42,694 bases of DNA. Origin: Gemmatimonadota bacterium (lineage in GTDB: Bacteria > Gemmatimonadota > Gemmatimonadetes > Longimicrobiales > Gaopeijiaceae). The translations under genes and the position numbers were made by a program. The DNA lies in NCBI GenBank assembly GCA_030550695.1, contig JAUQOX010000002.1, positions 1-42,694 on the forward strand, in the 5' to 3' direction. Under the pieces are notes generated by a model. That model ran no database searches. It was given only the letters and a program-made list of their open reading frames with translations, and was not told the DNA's origin. The stretch's first letter is position 1. Each line of letters begins with the position of its first letter. Below are positions 30,100-38,069 of the stretch, piece by piece.

Positions 30100-30888
30100 A
30101 TGAGCACGGCATCCCATCCGACAGCTCCTCGCCCGGCTTCGGCGGTCTCTTCCCCCCCCCGCCCTTCTATCCGCGCGGCAGCGCGGGTCTTGGTGGTGGA
30201 AGACGAGCCGGACATCGCGGCCCTCATCGCCTACCAGCTGACCCGGGAGGGATACCGGGTGGAGACCGCCCATTCGGGCGTGGACGCCCTGGCGGCGGTC
30301 GCGAGGGAAATCCCCGATCTCGTGGTGCTGGACCGGATGCTCCCCGGGATCTCCGGCGACGAGGTCCTGCAGTCCCTCCGCAAGGACCCCGTCACCCGGT
30401 CCATTCCCATCCTCATCCTCACGGCCAAACGGGAGCAGGAGGAGCGGATCCGGGGTCTGGAGCTGGGGGCCGACGACTACCTCACCAAACCCTTCAGCCC
30501 CCGGGAGTTGGTCCTCCGGGTCCAGGCCATCCTTCGGCGGGTTCAGGAACCGGCTCCGGAGAGCGGGGGACGGTCCCTCCGGGCGGGGCCCCTTACGGTG
30601 GACCTGTCTTCCCACCGGGTTCTGCTGGACGGCGAGGAGATCCACCTGACCCCCACCGAGTTTCGCCTGCTGGAGCGGCTCCTGGAGCGGAGGGGAAGGA
30701 CCCAGAGCCGGAAACAGCTTTTGGAAAGGGTGTGGAGCCTCGATGCCCAGGTGGCCCAGCGGCTGCAGACCCGGACCGTGGACATGCACATCCGCCGGCT
30801 CCGGGCCAAGCTGGGACCTGTGGGGGAGTGGATCGAGACGGTGAGGGGGTTCGGCTACCGGTTCCGGGTCCCCGGCGAGGAGGTGTGA
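30100..30888 (+). CDS. phoB: Phosphate regulon response regulator PhoB
   Basis: A 262-residue OmpR/PhoB-type regulator. A 28-residue Ser/Pro-rich N-terminal extension precedes the receiver domain (RVLVVEDEPDIAALIAYQL). Phosphoacceptor Asp is at 78 in DLVVLDRMLPG, the acidic pocket at E34-D35 and the conserved Lys at 130 in GADDYLTKPF. The C-terminal winged-helix DNA-binding domain ends with VDMHIRRLRAKLG and TVRGFGYRF. Phosphorylated by PhoR, it would activate phosphate-starvation genes, including its own operon through the repeats upstream. GGGGGT precedes the ATG. The kinase gene follows 37 bases later. Confidence 0.95.
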   Translation: MSTASHPTAPRPASAVSSPPRPSIRAAARVLVVEDEPDIAALIAYQLTREGYRVETAHSGVDALAAVAREIPDLVVLDRMLPGISGDEVLQSLRKDPVTRSIPILILTAKREQEERIRGLELGADDYLTKPFSPRELVLRVQAILRRVQEPAPESGGRSLRAGPLTVDLSSHRVLLDGEEIHLTPTEFRLLERLLERRGRTQSRKQLLERVWSLDAQVAQRLQTRTVDMHIRRLRAKLGPVGEWIETVRGFGYRFRVPGEEV

Positions 30889-30925
30889 GGAGGGGCCCCT
30901 CGATGCAAGGGGAAGGGACGTTGGC

Positions 30926-32677
30926 GTGCGTCTTTCCCTGAGGTTCAGCCTTTTCGGAGCCTTCGCCCTGCTCGTCCTGGTTCTGGCGGGGTTCCAACTC
31001 TGGATCGGAAACGGAAGCCTCAGGGAAGAACTGGAGGCTCTGCTGGTCCGGGAACTCCGGAGGGAGCTGGAGCTGGCCCCGGCTCTCCTCGAGGAGGTCT
31101 CCGCCGTCCAGGGAGAGCTTGCCCCCGACTCCCTGGCCCGGGCCTTGTCCCTCCGGTTGGGCTACCCGGTGACCCTGTTCGATGCCGAAGGCCGGGTGGT
31201 GGGGGCGTCGGCCCATCTCCCGTTCCAGCTCAAGGGGTTGGCGGCGGGTTCCGACAGCCCCGAGGTGGAGGCCGCCCTGAAGGGCGGCATGGGGTTTTCC
31301 CGAAGGCGAGGCACAGGGGAAGTGGAACTTCGCCTCTTTGCCGCCTCCCCCGTGGAGTTTCCCTGGGGGCGGGGGGTCCTTCAGGTGGCAGCCCCTTTGG
31401 ATGAAATCAACCGGGCCGTCGGGCGCCACACCCAGCGCATCCTGGCCCTGACCCTGCTTTCCCTGCTCCTGGCCGCGGGGCTGACCTGGGCGATGGCGGG
31501 GGGTATCATCCGTCCCCTGCGGGTCATGGCCCGGCAAGCCCGGGGGGTGCTGGCGGGGAAGAGCCTGCGCCGACCGCCCCCTTCCGGCGGATTCTTGGAA
31601 TTGGAGGAGGTGGCGACCGCCTTCCACCGCCTCACCGAGGAACTCCAGGAGCGGAGCCGAGGCCTGGAGAAGGAGCGGGACGAAGTCCAATCCCTCATCG
31701 ACTGTATGGGCGAGGCGGTCCTGGCCCTCACTGCCGACCGCAAGGTGCTCCGGGCCAATCGGGCCGCCCTCGAACTCCTGGACATCGCGGGGCCGGTGAG
31801 CTTGGTCCCGGCGGGAGCCCTGGTCCGGCAGCCGGAACTGCGGAAGCTCCTGGAGGAGGCGGTGGAGCGGCCCTTCATGGCCCGCCAGGTGGCGGTGGGG
31901 GAGCGCCAGCTCCTGGTCTCGGCCCGGCCGGTGGAAGGGGGAGGGGCGGTGGTGACGCTCCTGGATGTGTCGGAACTCCGCCGACTGGAGGCGGTCCGCA
32001 AGGACTTCGTGGCCAACGCCTCCCACGAGTTGAAAACCCCTCTCACGGCCTTGCGGGGATACGCCGAGACCCTTCTGGAAGACGACGTCCCCGCCGACAT
32101 GCGCCTGAGCTTTCTCATCGCCATCCGCGACAACGCCCTCCGGCTTCAGCGTCTGGTGGATGACCTCCTGGACCTTTCCCGCCTGGAGTCCGGCGGGTGG
32201 GTGGCCCGCCCCGAGGAGGTGGAGGTGGAATCGGTGGTGGCCGAGCTGTTCGGACAGTTCTCGGCCCTGGCCCGGGAGCGGGGGGTGGCGTTGTCTGTGG
32301 AGGGGGAGGCCACGGTGCTGGCCGACCCCCAAGGGCTGGAGCAGATCCTCAAGAACCTTCTGGACAACGCCATCCGTTATACGCCCCGGGGGGGGCAGGT
32401 CGTGGTGGAGATCCGGAGGGCCGACGACCGGGCGGTGGTGGCCGTGAAGGATACCGGCATCGGGATCCCCTCGGCGTCTTTGCCCCGGATTTTCGAGCGG
32501 TTCTACCGGGTGGACCCGGCCCGCTCCCGGGCGGAGGGGGGAACCGGCTTGGGTTTGGCCATCGTCCGCCATCTGGTGACGGCCATGGGGGGCGAGGTGT
32601 GGGCCGAGAGCGAACTGGGGAAGGGGACCACCTTGACCTTTACCCTTCCCCTGGCACCGGCGGGGAGGGTGGGGTGA
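30926..32677 (+). CDS. phoR: Phosphate regulon sensor histidine kinase PhoR
   Basis: A 583-residue membrane histidine kinase. TM1 is residues about 5-25 (LFGAFALLVLVLAGFQLWI), followed by a ~130-residue extracytoplasmic domain. TM2 is about 170-192 (ILALTLLSLLLAAGLTWAMA), then a HAMP region, a PAS domain (about 250-345), and HisKA with phosphoacceptor His 367 in NASHELKTPLTALRGYAETL. The ATPase domain has the N box NLLDNAIRYTP, DTGIGIP and GGTGLGLAIVRHLV. It senses phosphate status through the Pst-PhoU complex and phosphorylates PhoB. It has a longer periplasmic domain than E. coli PhoR, as in many non-enteric PhoR kinases. The start is GTG at 30926; the stop overlaps pstS in GTGA. Confidence 0.95.
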   Translation: MRLSLRFSLFGAFALLVLVLAGFQLWIGNGSLREELEALLVRELRRELELAPALLEEVSAVQGELAPDSLARALSLRLGYPVTLFDAEGRVVGASAHLPFQLKGLAAGSDSPEVEAALKGGMGFSRRRGTGEVELRLFAASPVEFPWGRGVLQVAAPLDEINRAVGRHTQRILALTLLSLLLAAGLTWAMAGGIIRPLRVMARQARGVLAGKSLRRPPPSGGFLELEEVATAFHRLTEELQERSRGLEKERDEVQSLIDCMGEAVLALTADRKVLRANRAALELLDIAGPVSLVPAGALVRQPELRKLLEEAVERPFMARQVAVGERQLLVSARPVEGGGAVVTLLDVSELRRLEAVRKDFVANASHELKTPLTALRGYAETLLEDDVPADMRLSFLIAIRDNALRLQRLVDDLLDLSRLESGGWVARPEEVEVESVVAELFGQFSALARERGVALSVEGEATVLADPQGLEQILKNLLDNAIRYTPRGGQVVVEIRRADDRAVVAVKDTGIGIPSASLPRIFERFYRVDPARSRAEGGTGLGLAIVRHLVTAMGGEVWAESELGKGTTLTFTLPLAPAGRVG

Positions 32678-33636
32678 GGCGGCCCGGAGCGGGGCGGAGG
32701 CTCCGGCGGTTGGCCTGGCTTGCCCTCGCCCCCTTGGCCGGCTGGGGCTGCGGGGAGGGGGCGTGGGGGCGGCCCCAACTGGTCCTGGACGGATCCTCCA
32801 CGGTCTATCCGTTGGCGGAGGCGGTGGCCGAGGAGTTCCAGCGGGAGAACCCCCGGGTCATGGTCACCCTGGGAAGGCGGGGCACCGGCGGGGGGATGGA
32901 ACAGTTCTGCCGAGGGCTCGCGGATGTGGTGACCGCGTCCCGGACCCTGCGGAGCACCGAGGTGGCATTCTGCCGGGAGCGGGGGGTGGAGTTCCTGGAG
33001 TTTCCCCTGGCCTTGGACGGCCTGGTGGTGGCGGTCCACCCCTCCAACGGGCTGGTGGATTGCCTTTCGGTGGAGGAGCTCCGGAAAATCTGGCGCCCCG
33101 GTAGTCCGGTGCGGACCTGGCGGGATGTGCGGCCGGAACTCCCCCCCCAGCCCATCCGCCTCTACGCCCCCGGCACCGACTCGGGAACCTTCGACTTCTT
33201 CACCGCCGCCGTGGTGGGCGCGGTGGGTGCCAGCCGCACCGACTATCAGGCCAGCGAGGACGACTACGTCCTGGCGCGGGGGGTGGCGGGAGATCCCTAC
33301 TCCCTGGGCTATTTCGGTCGGAGCTACCTGCGTGGGTTGGAGCCGAGGCTGAAACTCCTGGCGGTGGACGGCGGGGGCGGCTGCGTGTACCCTGAGCCTC
33401 CGGAGATCCGGGAAGGCCGTTACGCCCCTTTGGCCCGGACCCTGTACCTCTACGTGTCCAAATCAGCCCTCCGGCGGCGCGAGGTGGAAAGGTTCGTGGA
33501 TTTCTTCCTGCGGGAAGGACCTGAGTTGGCCCAGGAGGTGGGATTGGTTCCCCTTCCCGACTCGGCCTACGTCCTGGGCAGGCTGCGCCTCCAGCACGAG
33601 ACCTCCGGGTTCGGGGGCGGAGGAAGAGAGGAGTGA
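32674..33636 (+). CDS. pstS: Phosphate ABC transporter substrate-binding protein PstS
   Basis: A 320-residue PstS of the extended PBP/SphX-like type. A basic start and hydrophobic stretch (LAWLALAPLAGWGC) form a signal peptide, possibly lipoprotein-like with a non-canonical lipobox. Phosphate-binding motifs are present: DGSSTVYPLAEAVAEEF, GTGGGMEQFC, ASRTLRSTEVAFC, ALDGLVVAV, GTDSGTFDFF, ASEDDYVLARGVAGDPYSLG. These loops are normal, in contrast to the altered PstB below. The start is a GTG overlapping the phoR stop (GTGA). The stop overlaps pstC by one base (TGATG), indicating tight translational coupling. Confidence 0.93.
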   Translation: MRRPGAGRRLRRLAWLALAPLAGWGCGEGAWGRPQLVLDGSSTVYPLAEAVAEEFQRENPRVMVTLGRRGTGGGMEQFCRGLADVVTASRTLRSTEVAFCRERGVEFLEFPLALDGLVVAVHPSNGLVDCLSVEELRKIWRPGSPVRTWRDVRPELPPQPIRLYAPGTDSGTFDFFTAAVVGAVGASRTDYQASEDDYVLARGVAGDPYSLGYFGRSYLRGLEPRLKLLAVDGGGGCVYPEPPEIREGRYAPLARTLYLYVSKSALRRREVERFVDFFLREGPELAQEVGLVPLPDSAYVLGRLRLQHETSGFGGGGREE

Positions 33637-34535
33637 TGGTAGGGCCGGCGGGGCGGGGGAAGAGGAACCCGGCGAGGTGGACAGGGGTCCTCGGCAACCT
33701 CTGCGCGGCCACGTGGCTGTTGGTCCTAGGGGGGGTGATCGTGTTCCTGGGGGTGGGGGTCTGGCGGTTCTTCTCCCAGGTTCCCCTGTGGGAGTTCTTC
33801 TCCGAGACCCGATGGACCCCCCTGTTCGAAGAGAAGCGCTTCGGGGTCCTTCCCCTCCTGGCGGGTTCCGTTCTGGTGATGGCCGGGGCGGGACTCTTGG
33901 CCCTTCCGGTGGGGCTCCTGGCCGGTCTGTTCTGGGGCGAGCTGGCCCCCGACCGCCTGGCCCGGAAGCTCCGGATCGTCCTGCTCCTGGCGACCCAGAT
34001 CCCCGCGGTGGCCTACGGCTATTTCGCCCTCACCTTCCTCACCCCAATTCTCCGGAGCCTTTTTCCCGCAGCCGGGATCTACAACGGGGCCTCCGCCACC
34101 CTGGCGGTGGCCGCCATGATCCTGCCGTCGGTGTCTTTGTGGTGCGGAGAAGCCTTCCGGGGAGTTCCCCAGGAGGTGCGGCGGGCCGCTCAAGCCCTGG
34201 GGGCGCCCCGGGCAACCCTGGCCTTGCGGGTGGTTCTTCCCGCCGCCCGCAAGGGGGTGGCTGCGGCTTTCCTGTTGGCTCTGAGCAGGGCCTTCGGCGA
34301 GAGTATGGTGGTGGCCATGGCCGCAGGGGTGGCTCCCCGCCTGACCCTCAACCCCCTGGAACCCATCCAGACCCTTTCGGCCTACCTGGTCCAGGTGGGG
34401 CAGGGAGGGGTGGCGGCGGGCACGGTGGCCTACGACACCCTCGTACCGGTGGCTGTCCTCTTGGCCCTGGTGGGGGGCGCGGCAGGGTTTGCCGCGGGCC
34501 GCTGGAGGGGAGAGGAGATGGGAGGGAGGCGATGA
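33636..34535 (+). CDS. pstC: Phosphate ABC transporter permease PstC
   Basis: A 299-residue permease with six transmembrane segments. The EAA-type cytoplasmic loop is EVRRAAQALGAPRATLALRVVLPAARKG, seen by its parts AAQALGAPRAT and VVLPAARKG. The membrane motif LSRAFGESMVVAMA keeps the Arg and Glu that correspond to the R-x-x-x-E pair important for transport in E. coli PstC. ATG at 33636 overlaps the pstS stop; GAGAGGAG is the ribosome-binding site. The stop overlaps pstA in ATGA. Confidence 0.93.
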   Translation: MVGPAGRGKRNPARWTGVLGNLCAATWLLVLGGVIVFLGVGVWRFFSQVPLWEFFSETRWTPLFEEKRFGVLPLLAGSVLVMAGAGLLALPVGLLAGLFWGELAPDRLARKLRIVLLLATQIPAVAYGYFALTFLTPILRSLFPAAGIYNGASATLAVAAMILPSVSLWCGEAFRGVPQEVRRAAQALGAPRATLALRVVLPAARKGVAAAFLLALSRAFGESMVVAMAAGVAPRLTLNPLEPIQTLSAYLVQVGQGGVAAGTVAYDTLVPVAVLLALVGGAAGFAAGRWRGEEMGGRR

Positions 34536-35440
34536 AAGCGGAGGACCGGACCTTGGTGCTCCTTTCGTCGGCGGCGTTCGTGCTGGTCCTGGTGGGCCCG
34601 GTCTTTCTGATCCTGGATGCGTGCCGCGACGCCCTGCCTCACCTGAAGGGCGCCTTTTTTGTCGAGTACGCCTCCCGCGTTCCCTCCCGGGCCGGAATCC
34701 GGGCGCCCCTCTTCGGCACGGTTTGGCTTTTGGTTCTCACGGCGCTGCTGTCGGTTCCCCTGGCCCTGGGAACGGCCCTCTGGCTGGAGGAGTCCACCCC
34801 CCGCCGCCGGACGGCCCGTTGGCTCCAAGGGGCCATCCGGGCCTTTTCGGGTTTTCCCTCCATCGTGTTCGGGGTGCTCGGCTTCGTCGTGTTCGCCCAG
34901 GAGATGAAGCTGGGTCGGAGCCTGGCTGCGGGGGTCCTCACCCTGACGCTTTTCGTGGCGCCGGCTCTGGTCATGGAGCTCCAGCGGGCCTTCGCCTCGG
35001 TGCCGCCGGGGGTCCGGGAACAGGCACGCCTCCTGGGAGCCGGTCCCTGGGAAAGGGTCCGGCGCGTGGTGTGGCCCTTGGCCTGGCGGAGGGCGACGGC
35101 GGCGGTCCTGCGGGTTTTCGGCCGGGCTGCCGGCGCGGCAGCCCCCCTGGTACTCCTGGGGGTGCTCACCTTCCTCGCCTTCACCCCCGAGACCCTGGGC
35201 GACCCCTTCACGGTCCTTCCCCTCCAGGTCTTTGCCTGGGCCACCCGGCCCCAGGACGAGTTCCGGGGGCTGGCGGCGGCGGCGGTCCTGGTCCTTATGG
35301 CGATTTCCCTGGGCCTCCAGGCCCTGGCCCTCTGGGTGGAGGGGGGGGAAGGGCCGGGTGGGGCGGACAAGGCAAGGGGCCGCTCCGGCGGCAAGGAGCG
35401 TTCCGGGGAACTCCCCGAAGGGAGGAGGTGGGGAGAATGA
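34532..35440 (+). CDS. pstA: Phosphate ABC transporter permease PstA, divergent
   Basis: A 302-residue permease with six hydrophobic segments. FSGFPSIVFGVLGF is the strong PstA signature (phosphate permease SGFPSIVxGLxG). The later motif, normally R-I-A-G-E-T-A-P-L, reads FGRAAGAAAPLVLLG: the Arg is kept but Glu-Thr is Ala-Ala. The EAA loop REQARLLGAGPWERV keeps its Gly, but the following LP is read as PL. A charged Gly/Lys-rich tail of ~35 residues follows the last span. It is coupled by ATGA to both neighbours. The drift in the loop that contacts the ATPase parallels the changes in pstB. Confidence 0.88.
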   Translation: MKAEDRTLVLLSSAAFVLVLVGPVFLILDACRDALPHLKGAFFVEYASRVPSRAGIRAPLFGTVWLLVLTALLSVPLALGTALWLEESTPRRRTARWLQGAIRAFSGFPSIVFGVLGFVVFAQEMKLGRSLAAGVLTLTLFVAPALVMELQRAFASVPPGVREQARLLGAGPWERVRRVVWPLAWRRATAAVLRVFGRAAGAAAPLVLLGVLTFLAFTPETLGDPFTVLPLQVFAWATRPQDEFRGLAAAAVLVLMAISLGLQALALWVEGGEGPGGADKARGRSGGKERSGELPEGRRWGE

Positions 35441-36228
35441 CAGGCGCCGGACGGGAAACCTGGGCTTGGCCGGGCCCGGAGGGCCCTGCCCTGGAGATTC
35501 GGGGCCTCACCGTGCGCCACAGGGGCCGGGTGGTGGTCAGGAACCTCTCCCTGACCGTGCCGCGGGGGGCTGTCGTGGCCCTGGTGGGACCAAAGGGGTG
35601 TGGCAAGCGGATCCTCCTCAGGTCGTTGAATCGGATGGCGCAGGAGGAAGAGGGGGTCACGGTGTCGGGGGAGGTCCTGGTGGGCGGCCGCAATCTTTTG
35701 GATGCGGGCGTGGACCCCGCCGAGGCCCGGCGGACCCTGGGGTTGGTCCTCCCCCAGGCCCCGCCTCTGCCCGGGAGCATTCTGGCCAACCTGGCCTTCG
35801 GCCCCCTGGTCCACGGCTGGACAGAGGACCTGGACCGGCGGGTGGACGAAGCCCTCAAATCGGCGGATCTCTGGGAGGAGTTCGGAGAGCGGCTGGACAG
35901 CCCGGCGGCCCAACTGGACCGGTTGGGGTTGCAGAAATTGGCCTTGGCCCGGGCCTTGGCCCTGGACCCCGCCCTCCTTCTCCTGGAGGACCCTACCCTG
36001 GGTCTGGAACCGGACGAGGCCCGCATCCTGGAGGGGCTGCTCCGGGGACTGGTGCCTCCCCGGGCGGCCCTCCTGGCCACCTCGAGCCTGCAGCAGGCGG
36101 CGCGCCTGGGCGATTATGCGGCGTTTCTCCTGGAGGGGGAACTGGTGGAATTCGGTCCCACCCCGCAGGTGTTCACCCGGCCCCGGGACGCCCGCACCGA
36201 GGCGTTCCTGACGGGGAGGGACCTGTGA
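35437..36228 (+). CDS. pstB: PstB-family ATPase homologue with degenerate catalytic motifs
   Basis: A 263-residue protein clearly homologous to PstB: GPKGCGKRILLRSLNRM, LPGSILANLAFGPLVHG, LQQAARLGDYAAFLLEGELV and PQVFTRPRDARTEAFLTGRD align without gaps to the family. But every ATPase motif is altered. Walker A has Arg 58 for the Mg-binding Ser/Thr (K57 kept); the Q-loop Gln is Pro 106; LSGGQ reads LDRLG (160-164); the Walker B Asp/catalytic Glu pair reads Glu-Asp (184-185); the D-loop ALDP is GLEP; the H-loop His is Ser 216. ATP hydrolysis seems unlikely. The frame is intact and codon use matches its neighbours, so it is under some constraint. It may be a regulatory pseudo-ATPase within the Pst-PhoU sensor, or a transporter that borrows another ATPase. 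Confidence 0.9.
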   Translation: MTGAGRETWAWPGPEGPALEIRGLTVRHRGRVVVRNLSLTVPRGAVVALVGPKGCGKRILLRSLNRMAQEEEGVTVSGEVLVGGRNLLDAGVDPAEARRTLGLVLPQAPPLPGSILANLAFGPLVHGWTEDLDRRVDEALKSADLWEEFGERLDSPAAQLDRLGLQKLALARALALDPALLLLEDPTLGLEPDEARILEGLLRGLVPPRAALLATSSLQQAARLGDYAAFLLEGELVEFGPTPQVFTRPRDARTEAFLTGRDL

Positions 36229-36980
36229 GCCCCCTGCCCAAGCAACCCCGCCTCCAGGAGGAGCTGGAGATCCTTCAGGATCGGCTCCTGGCCATGGCCG
36301 GCATGGCAGAGGACCTGGTGCGACAAGGGGTGGAGGCCTTCCTGGAGAAGGACCCGGGGGCGCTGGCGGCGATGCGGGAGGCCGACGCCGTGGTGGACGA
36401 GCTGGAGATGGAGGTGGATCGGCGCTCCGTGGAACTGGTGGCCCTCCACCAGCCGGTAGCCACCGACCTCCGACGGGTGTTCGTAGCCCTGCGGGTGGCC
36501 AACGACCTGGAACGGATAGGGGACCATGCCCTGAACATCGCCAAGGCCGCCCGGCGTTTGGCGGGGCAGGGTCCCTTGCCGGAGTTTCCGGAAATGGCGG
36601 AACTGGCCCTTCTGGCGCGCCGGATGCTCCGGGACGCCCTGGGGGCCCTGGGGACGCGGGATGCGGCGAAGGCCCGGGAGGTATGTGCCCGGGACGACCG
36701 GGTGGACGAGATGCGGCGGGCGGTCTACGCCATCCTCACCGCCCGCATGCAGGCGGACCCTTCGGCCATTGCCGCCTCCATGGAGTTCCTGAGGGTGTCC
36801 CAACAATTGGAGCGCATCGGGGATCTCTCCACCAACATTGCCGAAGAGGTGGTCTTCCTGGTGGAGGGCAAGAGCATCAAGCACCGGGTGGAGCAGGGGG
36901 GGAAGGGGGGGAAACGGGCCGGGAAGGGGGGGGGACCGGCCGAAGGTGCCGACGGCGCCGTTCCCGGCACCGGCCGTTGA
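36225..36980 (+). CDS. phoU: Phosphate signalling protein PhoU
   Basis: A 251-residue PhoU with two homologous three-helix bundles. The metal-binding motifs are NDLERIGDHALNIAKAA (first half) and QQLERIGDLSTNIAEEVVF (second half), the second with Leu in place of the His/Asp seen in many. QPVATDLRRVFVALRVAND is the usual PhoU signature. PhoU links the Pst transporter to PhoR and shuts the regulon off in high phosphate. A Gly/Lys-rich low-complexity tail of ~30 residues follows. The GTG start overlaps the pstB stop in GTGA, so production is coupled to the degenerate PstB. This is the last gene of the operon. Confidence 0.94.
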   Translation: MSPLPKQPRLQEELEILQDRLLAMAGMAEDLVRQGVEAFLEKDPGALAAMREADAVVDELEMEVDRRSVELVALHQPVATDLRRVFVALRVANDLERIGDHALNIAKAARRLAGQGPLPEFPEMAELALLARRMLRDALGALGTRDAAKAREVCARDDRVDEMRRAVYAILTARMQADPSAIAASMEFLRVSQQLERIGDLSTNIAEEVVFLVEGKSIKHRVEQGGKGGKRAGKGGGPAEGADGAVPGTGR

Positions 36981-37280
36981 CGGAAGTGTTGCTCCGGGGC
37001 GGGGGTCGTGCGTACCCTATGGGAGCGATCTACCGCCGGAGCCTTCCGGTTCCCCAGGGCCTTCCGGGCCGCCTTCCCCCTGGCCCGGGAGGCCCGGAGT
37101 CGCCGAGGTCCGTTGCCCGTGAACCCCGACCCTCGAGAGCCCCCGTCTCCCTCGGCCTCGGGCCCCCACCCGGAACCCGTGGTGGGGGTGGTGCCTTGGA
37201 GGGAGGGGAGGGAAGCGAACGGTCTTCTGGAAGCCTTGGAGACCCGGACGGAGCCCGCACCGGCCCTGAGGGTGGGGGGG
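36981..37280 (+). other. 300-base gap between phoU and the SDR gene
   Basis: No convincing gene is seen. An in-frame extension from a GTG at 37008 into the SDR gene is Pro/Arg-rich and unlike SDR N-termini. TTGCTC (36989) with TACCCT (37013), 18 bases apart, is a weak promoter-like pair. The rest is GC-rich without clear structure. Confidence 0.5.
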
Positions 37281-38033
37281 ATGAGGGGGAAGGTGGCCCT
37301 GGTGACCGGCGCCTCCCGGGGCTTGGGCCGGGCCATCGCCCTGGAGTTTGCCCGCGCGGGGGCCCAGGTGGCCTTCAACTTCTTGGACACCGGCCCGGAA
37401 TCCTTGGAAGAAGCCGAGGAGACGGCCCGGGATCTGGCGGCCGAGGGGGTCCGGGTCTTCTGGCGGGCCTGCGACGTGCGGAGTTCCGAGGAGGTCAACC
37501 GCTTCGTCCAGGGGGTGGTGGAGGAGCTGGGGGGGCTTCACTTCCTGGTGAACAACGCCGGGGTGGGACGGGACCGGGCCCTGTGGCGCATGTCGGACGG
37601 GGACTGGAACGCGGTTCTGGACACGAATCTGCGGGGGGCCTTCTATTTCCTTCGGGCGGCGGCCCCGGTGCTCCGGGCCCAGGAATGGGGAAAGATCGTC
37701 AACGTGGCGTCGGTCCATGGCCTGGGGGCGGAGTTCGGCCTGGCCAATTATTCGGCTTCCAAGGCGGGGCTCATTGCCTTGACCCGCACTGCCGCGGTGG
37801 AGCTGGGCCCGAAGAACATCAACGTCAATGCCGTGGCCCCCGGCTATATCCGCACCACCCGTCTCACCGAGCAGGTGCCGGCGGAGATCCTGGACCGGGC
37901 GCGGGAGCGCAGTGCCCTCAAGCGCCTGGGAGATCCCCGGGATGTGGCCCAGGTGGTCCTGTTTCTCTGCTCGGAGGCTGCTCGGCACATCACCGGGGCG
38001 GTGATTCCCATCGACGGGGGCTACCTGCTGTAG
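37281..38033 (+). CDS. FabG-like 3-oxoacyl-ACP reductase / SDR
   Basis: A 250-residue classical SDR close to FabG. MRGKVALVTGASRGLGRAIA (TGxxxGxG), LVNNAGVGRDRALWRMSDGD, IVNVASVHGLG (catalytic Ser), YSASKAGLIALTRTAAVEL (Tyr/Lys) and VNAVAPGYIRTTRL with the end GAVIPIDGGYLL. It probably reduces a 3-oxoacyl carrier substrate with NADPH; a dedicated polyester or modified-fatty-acid role is possible because no other fab genes are nearby. The start at 37281 follows a G-rich tract. The codon after the stop is 36 bases before cstA. Confidence 0.9.
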   Translation: MRGKVALVTGASRGLGRAIALEFARAGAQVAFNFLDTGPESLEEAEETARDLAAEGVRVFWRACDVRSSEEVNRFVQGVVEELGGLHFLVNNAGVGRDRALWRMSDGDWNAVLDTNLRGAFYFLRAAAPVLRAQEWGKIVNVASVHGLGAEFGLANYSASKAGLIALTRTAAVELGPKNINVNAVAPGYIRTTRLTEQVPAEILDRARERSALKRLGDPRDVAQVVLFLCSEAARHITGAVIPIDGGYLL

Positions 38034-38069
38034 AGACCTGGCCTTCCCCTTTCGGTCCGAGGCAGATCC

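Noticed and set aside
37008..37280. N-terminal extension of the FabG-like SDR from a GTG at 37008
   Set aside because: The added 91 residues are Pro/Arg/Ser rich, and SDRs of this type begin right at the KVALVTG strand, as the ATG at 37281 gives.
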